From: Bradyrhizobium sp. MOS003
Lineage (GTDB): Bacteria; Pseudomonadota; Alphaproteobacteria; Rhizobiales; Xanthobacteraceae
Assembly: GCF_003020125.1 (NCBI RefSeq)
Contig: NZ_PYFW01000005.1
Location: forward strand, 248,001-312,000
Direction: 5' to 3'
Length of the DNA stretch: 64,000 bases
Shown: positions 27,816-37,011 of the stretch, one piece after another
How the letters are laid out: the number at the start of each line of letters is the position of its first letter
Numbering within the stretch: the first letter of the stretch is position 1
Program-made: the position numbers and the translations under genes
The notes under the pieces: generated by a model
What the model was told of the DNA's origin: nothing
Databases searched by the model: none
The model's input: the letters and a program-made list of their open reading frames with translations, nothing else

Positions 27816-29069
27816 TCAATGGTGCTGTGCAGCAAACTCACGCGTCCATTCGGCCCGACGCTTCAGCCAAATCTGCTGAGTGTTCAGTCGCGCAAACTCT
27901 ATTCCGCGCAGAGCCAAGACGGTCAAGCGTTCCCGATCCTTATCGAGCTCAATTATCCGTTCCGCCAATGCAGCTGGCGACGGCCATTTCGCTAGAGTGA
28001 CCGCGTGACTCAGTTTGGCAAGATCCTGGAAATATGAGGTGTCGAAAGCGATTAACGGCAAACCCCGCGCCATAGAATCGAACGCGGCTCGAGGAGTGTC
28101 CTCGATCACTGGGGCGGCGAGCGTAACATGCTGCTCCTGCAGGAGCTCAAACAATTGCGGCCCATAAGGAACTTGAGAGACAAATCTCACTCGCTCTTGA
28201 AGATTGCAATCACAGACGCGCGAAGCGAGAACTTCCCGCAAGGGGCCATCTCCGATTACAGTAAGAACGGCGCTACTTCCCTGGTCACGCGCCAGCTTGA
28301 TGGCGTCTATCATTCGATCCACGCCTTTGCTGGGGACGAGCCGCCCGAAAAAACAAAGCCTTAGAACCGCTTCTCGTTGTAGCCAGGAAGCTCTAGCCTC
28401 CATCTGCACATCAGAAAGTATGTCGTTGTCGGTGTGGACGGTATCAAAGAAGTTCTTTACGTGAGAAAGCCCTTTTCCGAATTTGTCGACCATCGACTGG
28501 CTCTTGAGCATGACCAGCTGGCTGCTCAGAATCGCCAACCTTAACTGGCTTTCCTTGAAGACGTTCGTGACTAGGCGAGTCAGCAAGTATTTCCAGACGC
28601 CAATTTCCCCCGTCTGCAACCGTTGACTAGCGTGCCGCCGAAAATCGATATCCACGATAAATATCACTGGGCGTCGACGGAGTCGTCCAACGATGTTTAC
28701 AAATACGAGCATTGGCCGTCGAACATCCGTCGAAAGCCCAGAGTGCACAATCGCAGTCCGCTCCATCACGCTATCCAAACTTCGGATAAGCGGCAGGGCG
28801 TACCAGAACCAAAATCTATGAAAGGACGCCGCGGCGGGATACGCGGGCACAAATGCAATCGCGTCTCTCTCAGTCTCAAACGTAACAAAGTGAGGTTTTT
28901 GACGCTCGTACTCTCCTTCATCAAGATGAGGCGCAAGAAGCACCAGCCGAAAGTTGTCACCAATGGATTTTCGCAGCTGTTTGAGGTGCTCTCCAAAGGC
29001 ACTCTCAGTAGCAAAGCGGCCAGGCGACAGTGCGTATGCCGGTGTCTGAACTGCGATGATATAATCCAT
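27816..29069 (-). CDS. GT4-like glycosyltransferase
   Basis: 417 residues from ATG 29069. The N-terminal acceptor domain starts MDYIIAVQTPAYALSPGRFA. The C-terminal GT-B donor domain has LCFFGRLVPSKGVDRMIDA (~237-255), TVIGDGPLREVL, RVRFVSQVPYG, and the acidic region APVIEDTPRAAFDSMARGLP in place of the usual EGFPxxxxEAMA. It should add one sugar to the lipid-linked repeat. It converges on the acyltransferase pair and lies about 180 bases downstream of the flippase gene on the same strand. Confidence 0.87.
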   Translation of the reverse strand: MDYIIAVQTPAYALSPGRFATESAFGEHLKQLRKSIGDNFRLVLLAPHLDEGEYERQKPHFVTFETERDAIAFVPAYPAAASFHRFWFWYALPLIRSLDSVMERTAIVHSGLSTDVRRPMLVFVNIVGRLRRRPVIFIVDIDFRRHASQRLQTGEIGVWKYLLTRLVTNVFKESQLRLAILSSQLVMLKSQSMVDKFGKGLSHVKNFFDTVHTDNDILSDVQMEARASWLQREAVLRLCFFGRLVPSKGVDRMIDAIKLARDQGSSAVLTVIGDGPLREVLASRVCDCNLQERVRFVSQVPYGPQLFELLQEQHVTLAAPVIEDTPRAAFDSMARGLPLIAFDTSYFQDLAKLSHAVTLAKWPSPAALAERIIELDKDRERLTVLALRGIEFARLNTQQIWLKRRAEWTREFAAQHH

Positions 29070-29248
29070 GTAGACTCTCTTTAGGCGGCTCCACCAGCAT
29101 TAGGTTGGCGGCCTCGCCGGTTGCTGCCCCATCAAATCACCCCCATATGGGTCTTAGGCGGTCGACGCTCCCATCAGCATTGGCCTGTACCGATAAACAT
29201 AAGCCGCCATCGTTTGTTCTGGACGTGTAAGGGCAAGCAGCCGGGTAC

Positions 29249-30724
29249 CTAACCCGAACGAACAACAGGAACGCGAGCCAGCAGCAGGGCTCTAAACTGC
29301 TTGTCCCATGCTAGCGCGCTGCCAGCAAGAACGGCTCCGAAGAGAAGGGCAAAAAGTACGGCGCTTGTGTTCGAGTCACCAACGAACATCGTTGTTAGGC
29401 AGCTTGCGACCATAATGCTAGTGGACGGCGTGAGTTTACACCAAATCGAACGGTCTATCTTCCCCACAGCCAGTAGAGCTAGAAAATCGATTGTCACCCG
29501 CAGGGTCCAGGCTAAAGCCGCTCCGACCAATCCGAGCCATTCTGAAAATAGCCACACCGACACAAGAAACGGGACGATCTCATAGATATGTACCTTTGCG
29601 GTGAGATCCGGGCGCCCGCGGCTCTGTAGAAACGTGAACGGGATGAACGCGACACCATTTATCCAAGCACCAAAAATGAGAAAGGGAGCTATCGGAGCGG
29701 AAAACCGAGCGAACTCCTCACCCAACCAGAGGCTCAAGAATGGTCGAGACAAGAGAATGGCGGGCACACATACCAGAGCAAAACCGTATGACAGCGTGAC
29801 GGTCGCACGCGATGCTAGCGCCTTCGCATCGACGTCGGCCAGATTTGAAAGACGAGGAAACACCGTTTTTGCAAGAGCGAAAGCGAGTATTTGCGATCGC
29901 GTAGCCATGTTCATTGGTACAGAGTAATGGGCTACCGCGGAAGGTCCGAGCAGCTTTCCAATAATCAACTGATCCGCAGTGTCGAGAAGCGGACTGATTA
30001 CGCTTGTGACACTGACCCAGGCGCCGTAGCCGAGCAGCGCTTTCGCGTGCGACTTGCCGTAAGTTCGAAAACTAATTGGACGCTCGGTGTAATGGACGTA
30101 CGACAAAACACAAAAGGCCGTAAATGTTCTACTGAGGAACGTCGCTAAAACGAGCACGCTTAAGGCAGGTCCAAAAATCAGTGCTCCGCACAACGGAAGG
30201 ACCTGCCCTAGAACTCCATTTACAGTCGAGAAAATATTTGATTCAAGGAATCGCTCACGAGATTCCAGCGCTCCCGTTCCCACACCCGCAAGCATATTGA
30301 GCGGAAGCATCAAAGCTACCCAAGGGAGCGCCTCGATTATCTCCGACTTGAATTGCGCACCGACGAGTTCGCTGTGAAGAAGGACAACATGTCCCGCCAC
30401 ATATATGATGACTGCGCCAGCTACTCCCAATGCTAGGTTTAGGTAAAAGGATGAAAGCAGAACCGGCACCCTCTCATCAGGTCCCGCGGAAGCAAGTCGA
30501 CTTAGAGCATTGGCAGACGCCCGCGACAAGCCAAAATCCAGAAACCCAACGTAGCCCACCAGAACCCAAATCAGCGAGAGCATTCCGTAGCGATCCGCTC
30601 CGATCTTGGAGATGTAAATGGGTAGCACAAATAGAGTGACCACTACAGGCAAGCCAGCACCCGCAGCATTCAGCAGATAATTTCGCACTAAACCCTTAGG
30701 TCTGCTTGCTCGCTCGACTGACAT
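29249..30724 (-). CDS. wzx: Wzx-like polysaccharide flippase (MOP superfamily)
   Basis: 491 residues, about twelve to fourteen hydrophobic helices, the size of polysaccharide flippases. The ATG at 30724 is used: MSVERASRPKGLVRNYLLNA leads directly into helix 1, whereas a longer frame upstream has a non-membrane, unlikely N-terminus and would overlap the preceding gene. Motifs include GADRYGMLSLIWVLVGYVGF and FLDFGLSRASANALSR, typical of Wzx and RfbX proteins. Role: moving undecaprenyl-PP-linked repeat units from the cytoplasmic to the periplasmic face for polymerisation. It follows a GT4 gene by 55 bases on the same strand. Confidence 0.88.
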   Translation of the reverse strand: MSVERASRPKGLVRNYLLNAAGAGLPVVVTLFVLPIYISKIGADRYGMLSLIWVLVGYVGFLDFGLSRASANALSRLASAGPDERVPVLLSSFYLNLALGVAGAVIIYVAGHVVLLHSELVGAQFKSEIIEALPWVALMLPLNMLAGVGTGALESRERFLESNIFSTVNGVLGQVLPLCGALIFGPALSVLVLATFLSRTFTAFCVLSYVHYTERPISFRTYGKSHAKALLGYGAWVSVTSVISPLLDTADQLIIGKLLGPSAVAHYSVPMNMATRSQILAFALAKTVFPRLSNLADVDAKALASRATVTLSYGFALVCVPAILLSRPFLSLWLGEEFARFSAPIAPFLIFGAWINGVAFIPFTFLQSRGRPDLTAKVHIYEIVPFLVSVWLFSEWLGLVGAALAWTLRVTIDFLALLAVGKIDRSIWCKLTPSTSIMVASCLTTMFVGDSNTSAVLFALLFGAVLAGSALAWDKQFRALLLARVPVVRSG

Positions 30725-30779
30725 TATACAGATCCTATGCTCTTTGTTTCGCGCGTTGCACTTGCTGGCTTGGTTGCGC

Positions 30780-31925
30780 TCAACCGCGCCGAATAAACAC
30801 GAGATAGCGCATCGCGATTGCATTCCAAGACAATACGCCCTCCAGTTTTAGCGTGGCGTTCGAGGCGAGATGGCGCCAGTGATCTATAGGCTGCCCACGA
30901 AAGGCTCGGATCGCGCGCGCAATCGATTCAGCGCTCGACGGGCCCTCGATTTGAACGCCACTCAATCCATCATCGAACAGTTCGGAGAGCCCGCCGGCTC
31001 GGGTTCCTATGACCGAGCGCCCCGCAAGCCCAGCGAGCACGCCCACGCCGCTTTGCGAATTGAAATCGCGGTATGCCAACAAGAACGCGTCAACATCTGC
31101 GATATATGCAGGCAACTGTTCATCCGGTAAGAAACCAATTCTCACATCAAACGCTGCCGGATCCGCTAGCATTGCATCTTGGCATTCCTGCCAATAGTCC
31201 AGCTCGTGTGGATGAGGCTCGCCGGCCAACACCAGAGAGACGCCAGGATCAGATCTTCGTACGAGAATCACAGCCTTGATTGCCTCGAGAACACTTTTGT
31301 TTCGTCGGAATGTTCCAAATAGGAAAAAGCGCCCTGAACCTGGACATGGCGCGACCGGCTCAATCTTGAACGCACCGTGGGGAACTACGACGACTTTGGC
31401 CGAACTGAAGCCGAGCTTGTGAATTAGCTCGTCCCGAAGCGCCTTTGTCATTACGATAAGCAGATTAGCAAGACGGTAAGAAAGCTTATGAGCACCTAAC
31501 TCTACACCGCGAAGAGCACCGCCAAAGCGAAAGGCATGAGGGACAGCGTCATGAACTAGGAAAATTACCCGAGCCCCCGAGAGACGGAGCAATACAAGTA
31601 ATGGCAATGTAAAGATCAAGGGATCCGGTATGCTGAAGATAAATGTGCGAGTTCGCGCCCGCATCCTACATACTGCCCACCATGTACCGACCACGCGACG
31701 CAGTGAAGCGAGCGCACGCGTGAGCCCTGTGCCGCCCTCCGTGAGTTCGCGACCAACTAGGATGCGTACCAGATTTGGATGTCGGGGTTCGCGAGTGGAC
31801 GGTTCTGCCAGCGGAGAAATCATGGCAACGGAAGCCCCCTGCTCTGCGATTGCCTGAACGGTCATCTGAGTGACCCAAGCCGCTCCTGCACGCCAAGCCT
31901 TGGTCACAAAGCACACTTCAATCAT
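30780..31925 (-). CDS. GT4-like glycosyltransferase
   Basis: 381 residues from ATG 31925. Family features: GT-B fold, an N-terminal acceptor domain with a hydrophobic segment (FIFSIPDPLIFTLPLLVLL, ~95-113) that may tether it to the membrane, the HDAVPH motif, and a donor domain with FFLFGTFRRNKSVLEAIKAV, IGFLPDEQLPAYI, NSQSGVGVLAGLAGRSVIGT and GLSELFDDG. Likely one step in building the repeat unit. It heads a minus-strand run (GT, Wzx, then another GT) and is divergent from the GT2 gene at 32343 across a 417-base gap. Confidence 0.86.
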   Translation of the reverse strand: MIEVCFVTKAWRAGAAWVTQMTVQAIAEQGASVAMISPLAEPSTREPRHPNLVRILVGRELTEGGTGLTRALASLRRVVGTWWAVCRMRARTRTFIFSIPDPLIFTLPLLVLLRLSGARVIFLVHDAVPHAFRFGGALRGVELGAHKLSYRLANLLIVMTKALRDELIHKLGFSSAKVVVVPHGAFKIEPVAPCPGSGRFFLFGTFRRNKSVLEAIKAVILVRRSDPGVSLVLAGEPHPHELDYWQECQDAMLADPAAFDVRIGFLPDEQLPAYIADVDAFLLAYRDFNSQSGVGVLAGLAGRSVIGTRAGGLSELFDDGLSGVQIEGPSSAESIARAIRAFRGQPIDHWRHLASNATLKLEGVLSWNAIAMRYLVFIRRG

Positions 31926-32342
31926 TCACATTCACCAAACGCCGATGTCTTCGAGGATTGCAGAATTTCGGGGAAACGACTTACAAGCCGACCGATCGAG
32001 GGACTTTGCCAAATCGATCCACTGGGCCATACTGGTCAACCCGACCCGGCTGCAATGCGGGAAGCGGGCGCCCGATGTCCGATAGCTCCCCGACCCTGCA
32101 AGATGATCGCAATCAGCCGCGCAGCCTGCCTAAATTAACATTCCTCGGTCGTCTATATAAGAAAAGCTGAATATCGCCACCCAGCCGATTGATCAGAAAG
32201 CCAATAACTGTCTACCCTTGCTAACCTTTTGTCTTCACCAATTTCTCACCTTCCCCCTCACAGTTCGCTTCATTTTTGGGGAATCTTCTATATACGTTTC
32301 ATCATAATACTTGGTTTCTGTAAACCTGAGATGTGCATTGCA
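31926..32342. promoter_or_regulatory. Divergent intergenic region between glycosyltransferase genes
   Basis: AT-rich 417-base gap between oppositely read genes at 31925 and 32343, expected to hold both promoters. T-rich runs near 32225-32300 fit an upstream element. No gene seen. Confidence 0.35.
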
Positions 32343-33332
32343 ATGTCGGTCGCGGTTATCATTGTTAATTGGAATGGCTGGAAGGACACGATTGAATGTA
32401 TTCGGAGCCTCCTGCGAATTGATCGAGATGTAAATATCGTAATCTGCGACAACGGCTCGACCGATGGATCGTTTTACGAAATTCAGAAGTGGCTAATTGA
32501 CAATCTTCCTGAGATCAATGTCGATCGATCGAGCTTAGGTCGGAAGAGCGTAGGATTTAGATTTTTAGAGACTGTACCACACACATCGACGTCGTCGGAC
32601 CAGTGCGGTATCACTTTGATCCGAAGCGATTCGAATCTAGGCTTCGCAGGCGGTAACAACGTCGGCCTGCGATATGCCTTAGCTGGCGATCACTCGCACT
32701 TCTGGCTCCTGAACAACGATACAACTGTCGCAGCTGACGCCTTGGATCGGTTGCTGGAGAGGGTCAGCGAGGACGATCGCATCGGGATTTGCGGCTCGAC
32801 ACTCGTTTACTTTGACAAGCCAGACGTTGTTCAAAATCTCGCCGGAGGCGGCTTCAAGAAGTTCAGAGGAAAAGCCTATTCCATGGGAATGGGGCTACCT
32901 CTTTCTGAGCCGATCGACCGCGCTTGCATTGAAAACGAGCTTCGCTTCGTGAGCGGCGCCTCCATGCTGGTCACCCGCACCTTTCTCGAACAAGTTGGAT
33001 TGATGTGCGAAGACTATTTTCTGTACTTCGAGGAGCTCGATTGGGCTGAGCGATCGCGAGGGCACTTTAAGTTGGCCTATGCCCCCCAATCTATTGTGCG
33101 ACATAAAGTCGGAGCTTCAATCGGTACCAGCGATTTCGGTAACCGATCGACTCTTTCCGACTATTACATGAACAGAAGCACCATAAAATTCTGTTGGCGA
33201 CACTCTAAGATCTCCCTTCCGATAGTCCTTTCGTTAGTGGCCCGAGACGCCGTCCGCTGGTGCAGACAGCGTCAGTGGTCTCGGGCGGCAATTCTCGCGC
33301 GAGCCGCGCTCGGCCTTCCCTATCAAGCATAA
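32343..33332 (+). CDS. GT2-family glycosyltransferase (rhamnosyltransferase-like)
   Basis: About 329 residues from ATG 32343; an in-frame ATG at 32331 is an alternative. The start MSVAVIIVNWNGWKDTIECI is typical of GT2 enzymes. Then come DNGSTDGS (first Asp of the nucleotide site), NLGFAGGNNVGLRYA, WLLNNDTTVAADAL (DxD-like NNDT), SGASMLVTRTFLEQVG and EELDWAERSRG (catalytic ED region). This form (WNNDT, EDxDW) is common in WbbL-like rhamnosyltransferases, which would fit the rml genes nearby, but donor specificity is inference. It starts a plus-strand set with the WecG-like and GT4 genes. Confidence 0.88.
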   Translation: MSVAVIIVNWNGWKDTIECIRSLLRIDRDVNIVICDNGSTDGSFYEIQKWLIDNLPEINVDRSSLGRKSVGFRFLETVPHTSTSSDQCGITLIRSDSNLGFAGGNNVGLRYALAGDHSHFWLLNNDTTVAADALDRLLERVSEDDRIGICGSTLVYFDKPDVVQNLAGGGFKKFRGKAYSMGMGLPLSEPIDRACIENELRFVSGASMLVTRTFLEQVGLMCEDYFLYFEELDWAERSRGHFKLAYAPQSIVRHKVGASIGTSDFGNRSTLSDYYMNRSTIKFCWRHSKISLPIVLSLVARDAVRWCRQRQWSRAAILARAALGLPYQA

Positions 33333-33355
33333 TATTACAATTGGTTCTGTGATCG

Positions 33356-34117
33356 ATGAGCACGCACAGCACGCTGCGCGAGATGCGGCGATTGGTAGAG
33401 CGGGTTGATGTTATCGAAACCCGTGAACAAGAGGACCATCTGATTGAATCGCTTTTGGAGATAAAGGCGCCAACAATCGTTTCCTTTCTCAATCAACACG
33501 CATTCAACCTTGCCTTTGTCGAGCCGACGTTCCGATTGGCTTTGCAACAAAGCAGCCTCCTCCTACGCGACGGCGTTGGCGTGGAGTGCTGCATGTTGCT
33601 GCTGGGTCAGCGCCCAGGACGAAACTTGAACGGTACGGATCTCATCCCGCGCATCCTGGAAGCAGCTAAAGGAAAGCGAGTTGCACTATTCGGCACGTCT
33701 CCCGAATGGCTGAGACAGGCACAAATACCTCTTAAAGATAGAGGCACTCAGGTTGTAGTGGCCCTCGACGGCTTTCAGACTCACTCAGACTATTTAAATG
33801 CAGTGCGAACTATAGATCCTGACATCGTAGTCCTCGGGATGGGAATGCCAAGACAGGAACTGTTGGCCGCCGAAATTGCCAATGCTTCGGATCGTGCCAG
33901 GCTCATCTTCAACGGTGGTGCCATACTTGACTTCTTCGCTGGCCGCTTCCCACGCGCTCCCGAGGTAATAAGGGCCGCGAGACTAGAATGGATGTTTCGA
34001 CTGGGTCAGGAACCTCGCCGGCTGGCCCATCGCTACCTACTTGGCGGAATGAAGTTCGCTTGGAGGATCTACCAACTGAAGCGAGTACTTGGATCGAATA
34101 ACGAGGGGCTGGTATGA
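33356..34117 (+). CDS. WecG/TagA/CpsF-family glycosyltransferase (GT26)
   Basis: 253 residues, family length. Motifs include TIVSFLNQHAFNLAF, LLRDGVGVE, RNLNGTDLIPRIL (the conserved G-T/N-D loop), VALFGTSPEWL, PDIVVLGMGMPRQE and FNGGAILDFFAGRFPRAPE, then EWMFRLGQEPRRL. GT26 enzymes add a sugar (ManNAcA or related, or glucose in GumM-type members) to undecaprenyl-PP-linked intermediates at the membrane surface. The stop overlaps the next gene's ATG as ATGA at 34114, indicating translational coupling with the following GT4. Confidence 0.92.
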   Translation: MSTHSTLREMRRLVERVDVIETREQEDHLIESLLEIKAPTIVSFLNQHAFNLAFVEPTFRLALQQSSLLLRDGVGVECCMLLLGQRPGRNLNGTDLIPRILEAAKGKRVALFGTSPEWLRQAQIPLKDRGTQVVVALDGFQTHSDYLNAVRTIDPDIVVLGMGMPRQELLAAEIANASDRARLIFNGGAILDFFAGRFPRAPEVIRAARLEWMFRLGQEPRRLAHRYLLGGMKFAWRIYQLKRVLGSNNEGLV

Positions 34118-35292
34118 CCTCGTTATTGACTGGTTCCCATCCTTCCACTCTCGTCAACGCACGAGAACCGTTGATCATTCTGTCTCCGGGAGGGCGGATC
34201 GGTAACGGCGGCATCGGGACTGTAACTCGATTGATCGCGACCTCCCTCGAGCAATCCGAGGGCCCTTACCAACCGTTTGTCGTCGACACTAAGGGAGCTG
34301 GTTCTGTCTTACATGCTCCGTTTCGTTTCCTATCTGCGGCATTCACTTTAGCTCGACTCCGACTGTTACGGAAAGCATCTCTTGTCCATATTCAAATTTC
34401 GGAACGCGGAAGCTTTCTGAGGAAGGGCCTTCTTCTTCTCCTCGCTCGCTCGCTGGGAATGAAGATAGTTCTGCACCACCACGGCGCTGAACTCATGCCA
34501 TTTTTCACGAATGCTAACGTCGTAACGCGCTCATGGGTGAGCTATGTATCTCGTTCGGCAACCCTCAATATCGTCTTAGGGCGACGTTCTCGAGATTTCG
34601 TTGTTGACCGGATTGGTGTCGACCCAAGCAAGATCGTTGTGCTCTACAATGCCGTGCGGAACCCTTCGACGCAAAAGGAGATAGCCGCGCACTGGCACAG
34701 CCCCCCACTGCTCCTGATGATGGCGCATCTGATTCCCCGAAAAGGGGTAAGTGAATTCTTGCAGGCGCTCGCCCAACTGCGAAAGAGGGGGATCAATTTC
34801 AAGGCCGTCTTGGCTGGGGGAGGAGAAGTTCTGAGATACCAGCGAGAAGCCGCGTCACTACAACTTTCAGACCTCTGCTCTTTTACTGGATGGCTCTCTG
34901 CCGGCGAGGCGCAAGGGCTATTAGCATCAGCCAACGTTGTGGTCTTGCCCAGTTTTGAGGAGGGGCTGCCTATGGTTATTCTGGAATCTCTTAGCTTGGG
35001 CAAGCCGGTGATCACGACGCCCGTAGGGTCAATCCCTGAAGTTCTCGAAGATGAGAGAACATGCCTGTTCGTCGAACCCGGGAACGTCGATCAACTGACA
35101 CAAGCGATAGCTCGGATAATCGACGATCAAGCGCTCCGGGCGACTCTTTCAGGTGCGGGAAGAGAACTTTTCTTGGAACAATTCGAACTCAATAATTACA
35201 TGAAAACTCTAGTCGATCTGTATTCGCGTTTAGAGAGGAAACCGTCGAAGCAAACACGCGCGGACGGAGGCTCAATGTTACATCGGTCCTGA
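34114..35292 (+). CDS. GT4-like glycosyltransferase
   Basis: 392 residues, with ATG 34114 overlapping the WecG-like gene. Motifs are the strongest GT4 match here: PGGRIGNGGIGTVTRLI near the N-terminus, LHHHGAELMPF, the donor-site MAHLIPRKGVSEFLQAL, VLAGGGEVLRY, FTGWLSAGEAQGLLASANVV, and LPSFEEGLPMVILESLSLGK (the E-x7-E region), then TPVGSIPEVLEDERTCLF. It adds a sugar to the growing repeat unit. It is the last plus-strand gene of this block and converges on the Wzy-like gene. Confidence 0.93.
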   Translation: MTSLLTGSHPSTLVNAREPLIILSPGGRIGNGGIGTVTRLIATSLEQSEGPYQPFVVDTKGAGSVLHAPFRFLSAAFTLARLRLLRKASLVHIQISERGSFLRKGLLLLLARSLGMKIVLHHHGAELMPFFTNANVVTRSWVSYVSRSATLNIVLGRRSRDFVVDRIGVDPSKIVVLYNAVRNPSTQKEIAAHWHSPPLLLMMAHLIPRKGVSEFLQALAQLRKRGINFKAVLAGGGEVLRYQREAASLQLSDLCSFTGWLSAGEAQGLLASANVVVLPSFEEGLPMVILESLSLGKPVITTPVGSIPEVLEDERTCLFVEPGNVDQLTQAIARIIDDQALRATLSGAGRELFLEQFELNNYMKTLVDLYSRLERKPSKQTRADGGSMLHRS

Positions 35293-35323
35293 GGGTAGCA
35301 GCTGGTTTGTTTATCTGTTTATG

Positions 35324-35545
35324 TTAAGTGTTTGTACGGCCCGGGCTTGAGCGGTTGTAATTCCCACGGGCAAAGCCCAAAACTGTCGGCAGGTTCGAGG
35401 CGCTTTCGGGATGATCGAACTCAGGACGTGTAAAGCCTGTGGTTGCTGCCGCATAGACGAAAGATTTCGAGCGTTGAGTGGACGACGCTGCTTTCGCCAG
35501 CGCAAACGTGACGCCTCGGAACGTCGATGCATCAGCTGTGAGCAC
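35324..35545 (-). CDS. Unrecognised 73-residue ORF directly after the polymerase gene
   Basis: GTG 35545 lies 3 bases past the stop of the Wzy-like gene on the same strand. The product (VLTADASTFRGVTFALAKAA ... ARGNYNRSSPGRTNT) is Ala/Ser/Thr-rich without a signal peptide. Tight spacing argues for a real gene; the absence of any recognised domain and of a ribosome site argues against. It may be the end of a truncated gene. Confidence 0.3.
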   Translation of the reverse strand: MLTADASTFRGVTFALAKAASSTQRSKSFVYAAATTGFTRPEFDHPESASNLPTVLGFARGNYNRSSPGRTNT

Positions 35546-35548
35546 GAC

Positions 35549-36787
35549 CTAAATCGGCTGGACCTCGCGGGTTTGAAATAATCTGTGAGCCGGCCTGCTC
35601 AGCCAGATACCCAAGAGCGCAGCGAAGTAGATCGCTCCCGACGGATAAAATGGCAACGGCGCAAGAACGGAGTAAGCGACGATGAAGGCACCGGTCAAAA
35701 AGAGTGCGCGGTGAAATTGCCCCGCTCCACGCGCCGCTCGAGTGATGATGTGGCAGCCGACCAAAAATAGTGCGAACCCCACAAGACCCCAGTCAAACCA
35801 AATCCCAAGTGTGCCAAGATCGGAAGCCGCAAAAAATTCATTGCCCGTTACAAATCCCAGATCCAGGGTCGTCGCGGGGATCCCTACGCCGTACAGCAAA
35901 TTGCCATGAAGCAAAAGCCGCGCAACGTCGTACTCCTCCGCCCTGGCGCCGCCGGAAGAGTCCGAGGAGAAGATATCGAACGGGTTCCATTTGGGGTCGA
36001 GAAAGCCGTATAAATAAGTGAGGGTCGCTAAGTAAAGTACCGACAGACAGATTCTTCTGATCGTGAGGGTTTTGAAGTTCAGCATCTCAAAGATTGAGAC
36101 TATCGCAATGACTAGGATGAAAACTCTCGACAACGAGAGAACGATCGCTGCCCCAGCGATCAAAGCGCCCACAGCATTCTGGACGCTAAACGAGGTTCTG
36201 ATTCGGCTTAAAAACACGAACCATGCGAAGGTCGAGGCTCCTGTGTAGTTGAATAAACGTTCACCCCGTTCAATATCAGTCAGCACAAGCGGCTCGAGAA
36301 GGATCGGAGGCAGTATATGTAATTGATACAGTACGGCCATCGCAAAATAGAATGCTGTGTAGGCGAAAGCGTAGGCGAGTAGCGTGTTAACGAAGTATTC
36401 GCGCAGTCCGCACGTGGCAACATAATAAAAAGCTATGAATGTAAGAGGCAGAATGTATTGGAATCCGGCGTTTACTAGAACCGGCTGACCGCTGACATTC
36501 GAGAATACCTCGAGCTGATTCACAATCAACAGGGCCGCACCCAAAGCGATCAACACCGGCAATACGTTACCGCGAAGCAAAGAAGCGAGTGAGTAGAAGA
36601 TCACTAGTGCGGCGCATAGCCCCAGCACTGCGGGCTGAACCGAAGGATGGTCGATTACCCTATAGATTCGAGATGTAAAAAGAAGATCACAAAGCAATAT
36701 GGCGTGGATAGCACCTCGGTGAAAGGCGAGTTCAAGTTTGGATAATGCTAGGGACGGCGTTGACGCCTGGGTGGATCGGAAACTCAC
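35549..36787 (-). CDS. Wzy-like polysaccharide polymerase
   Basis: 412 residues from GTG 36787 (GGGA 8-11 bases upstream). Ten or more hydrophobic helices alternate with short loops. Near residues 275-315 a larger polar loop (FDIFSSDSSGGARAEEYDVA, then LLYGVGIPATTLDLGFVTGN) matches the periplasmic loop of O-antigen ligase/Wzy proteins in position and in its R/H/G content. Sequence identity in this family is always low, so the call rests on topology and on context with Wzx, the GTs and Wzc. It would join flipped repeat units into polymer. It converges with the GT4 at 34114 and has a 73-residue ORF behind it. Confidence 0.72.
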   Translation of the reverse strand: MSFRSTQASTPSLALSKLELAFHRGAIHAILLCDLLFTSRIYRVIDHPSVQPAVLGLCAALVIFYSLASLLRGNVLPVLIALGAALLIVNQLEVFSNVSGQPVLVNAGFQYILPLTFIAFYYVATCGLREYFVNTLLAYAFAYTAFYFAMAVLYQLHILPPILLEPLVLTDIERGERLFNYTGASTFAWFVFLSRIRTSFSVQNAVGALIAGAAIVLSLSRVFILVIAIVSIFEMLNFKTLTIRRICLSVLYLATLTYLYGFLDPKWNPFDIFSSDSSGGARAEEYDVARLLLHGNLLYGVGIPATTLDLGFVTGNEFFAASDLGTLGIWFDWGLVGFALFLVGCHIITRAARGAGQFHRALFLTGAFIVAYSVLAPLPFYPSGAIYFAALLGIWLSRPAHRLFQTREVQPI

Positions 36788-37011
36788 TTACAATTCCCAA
36801 CGTACACTCGCTGCCGAACTAAGTTTACCTCTTTGGTTGCAACTCCGCAGCCTGAGTCACTTCCTCTTGCATTCACTCAAAGAAATAAATGCCAAGTCGG
36901 ACCGATCAGTACGGCCCACGGACGAGAAAGATTATCAACTTGGAAGCTGGAACGCAATTAAGGGCCTGGCGGGCTTAAATCGAGGCAATATAGTCGAGAG
37001 AGAAGACCTAC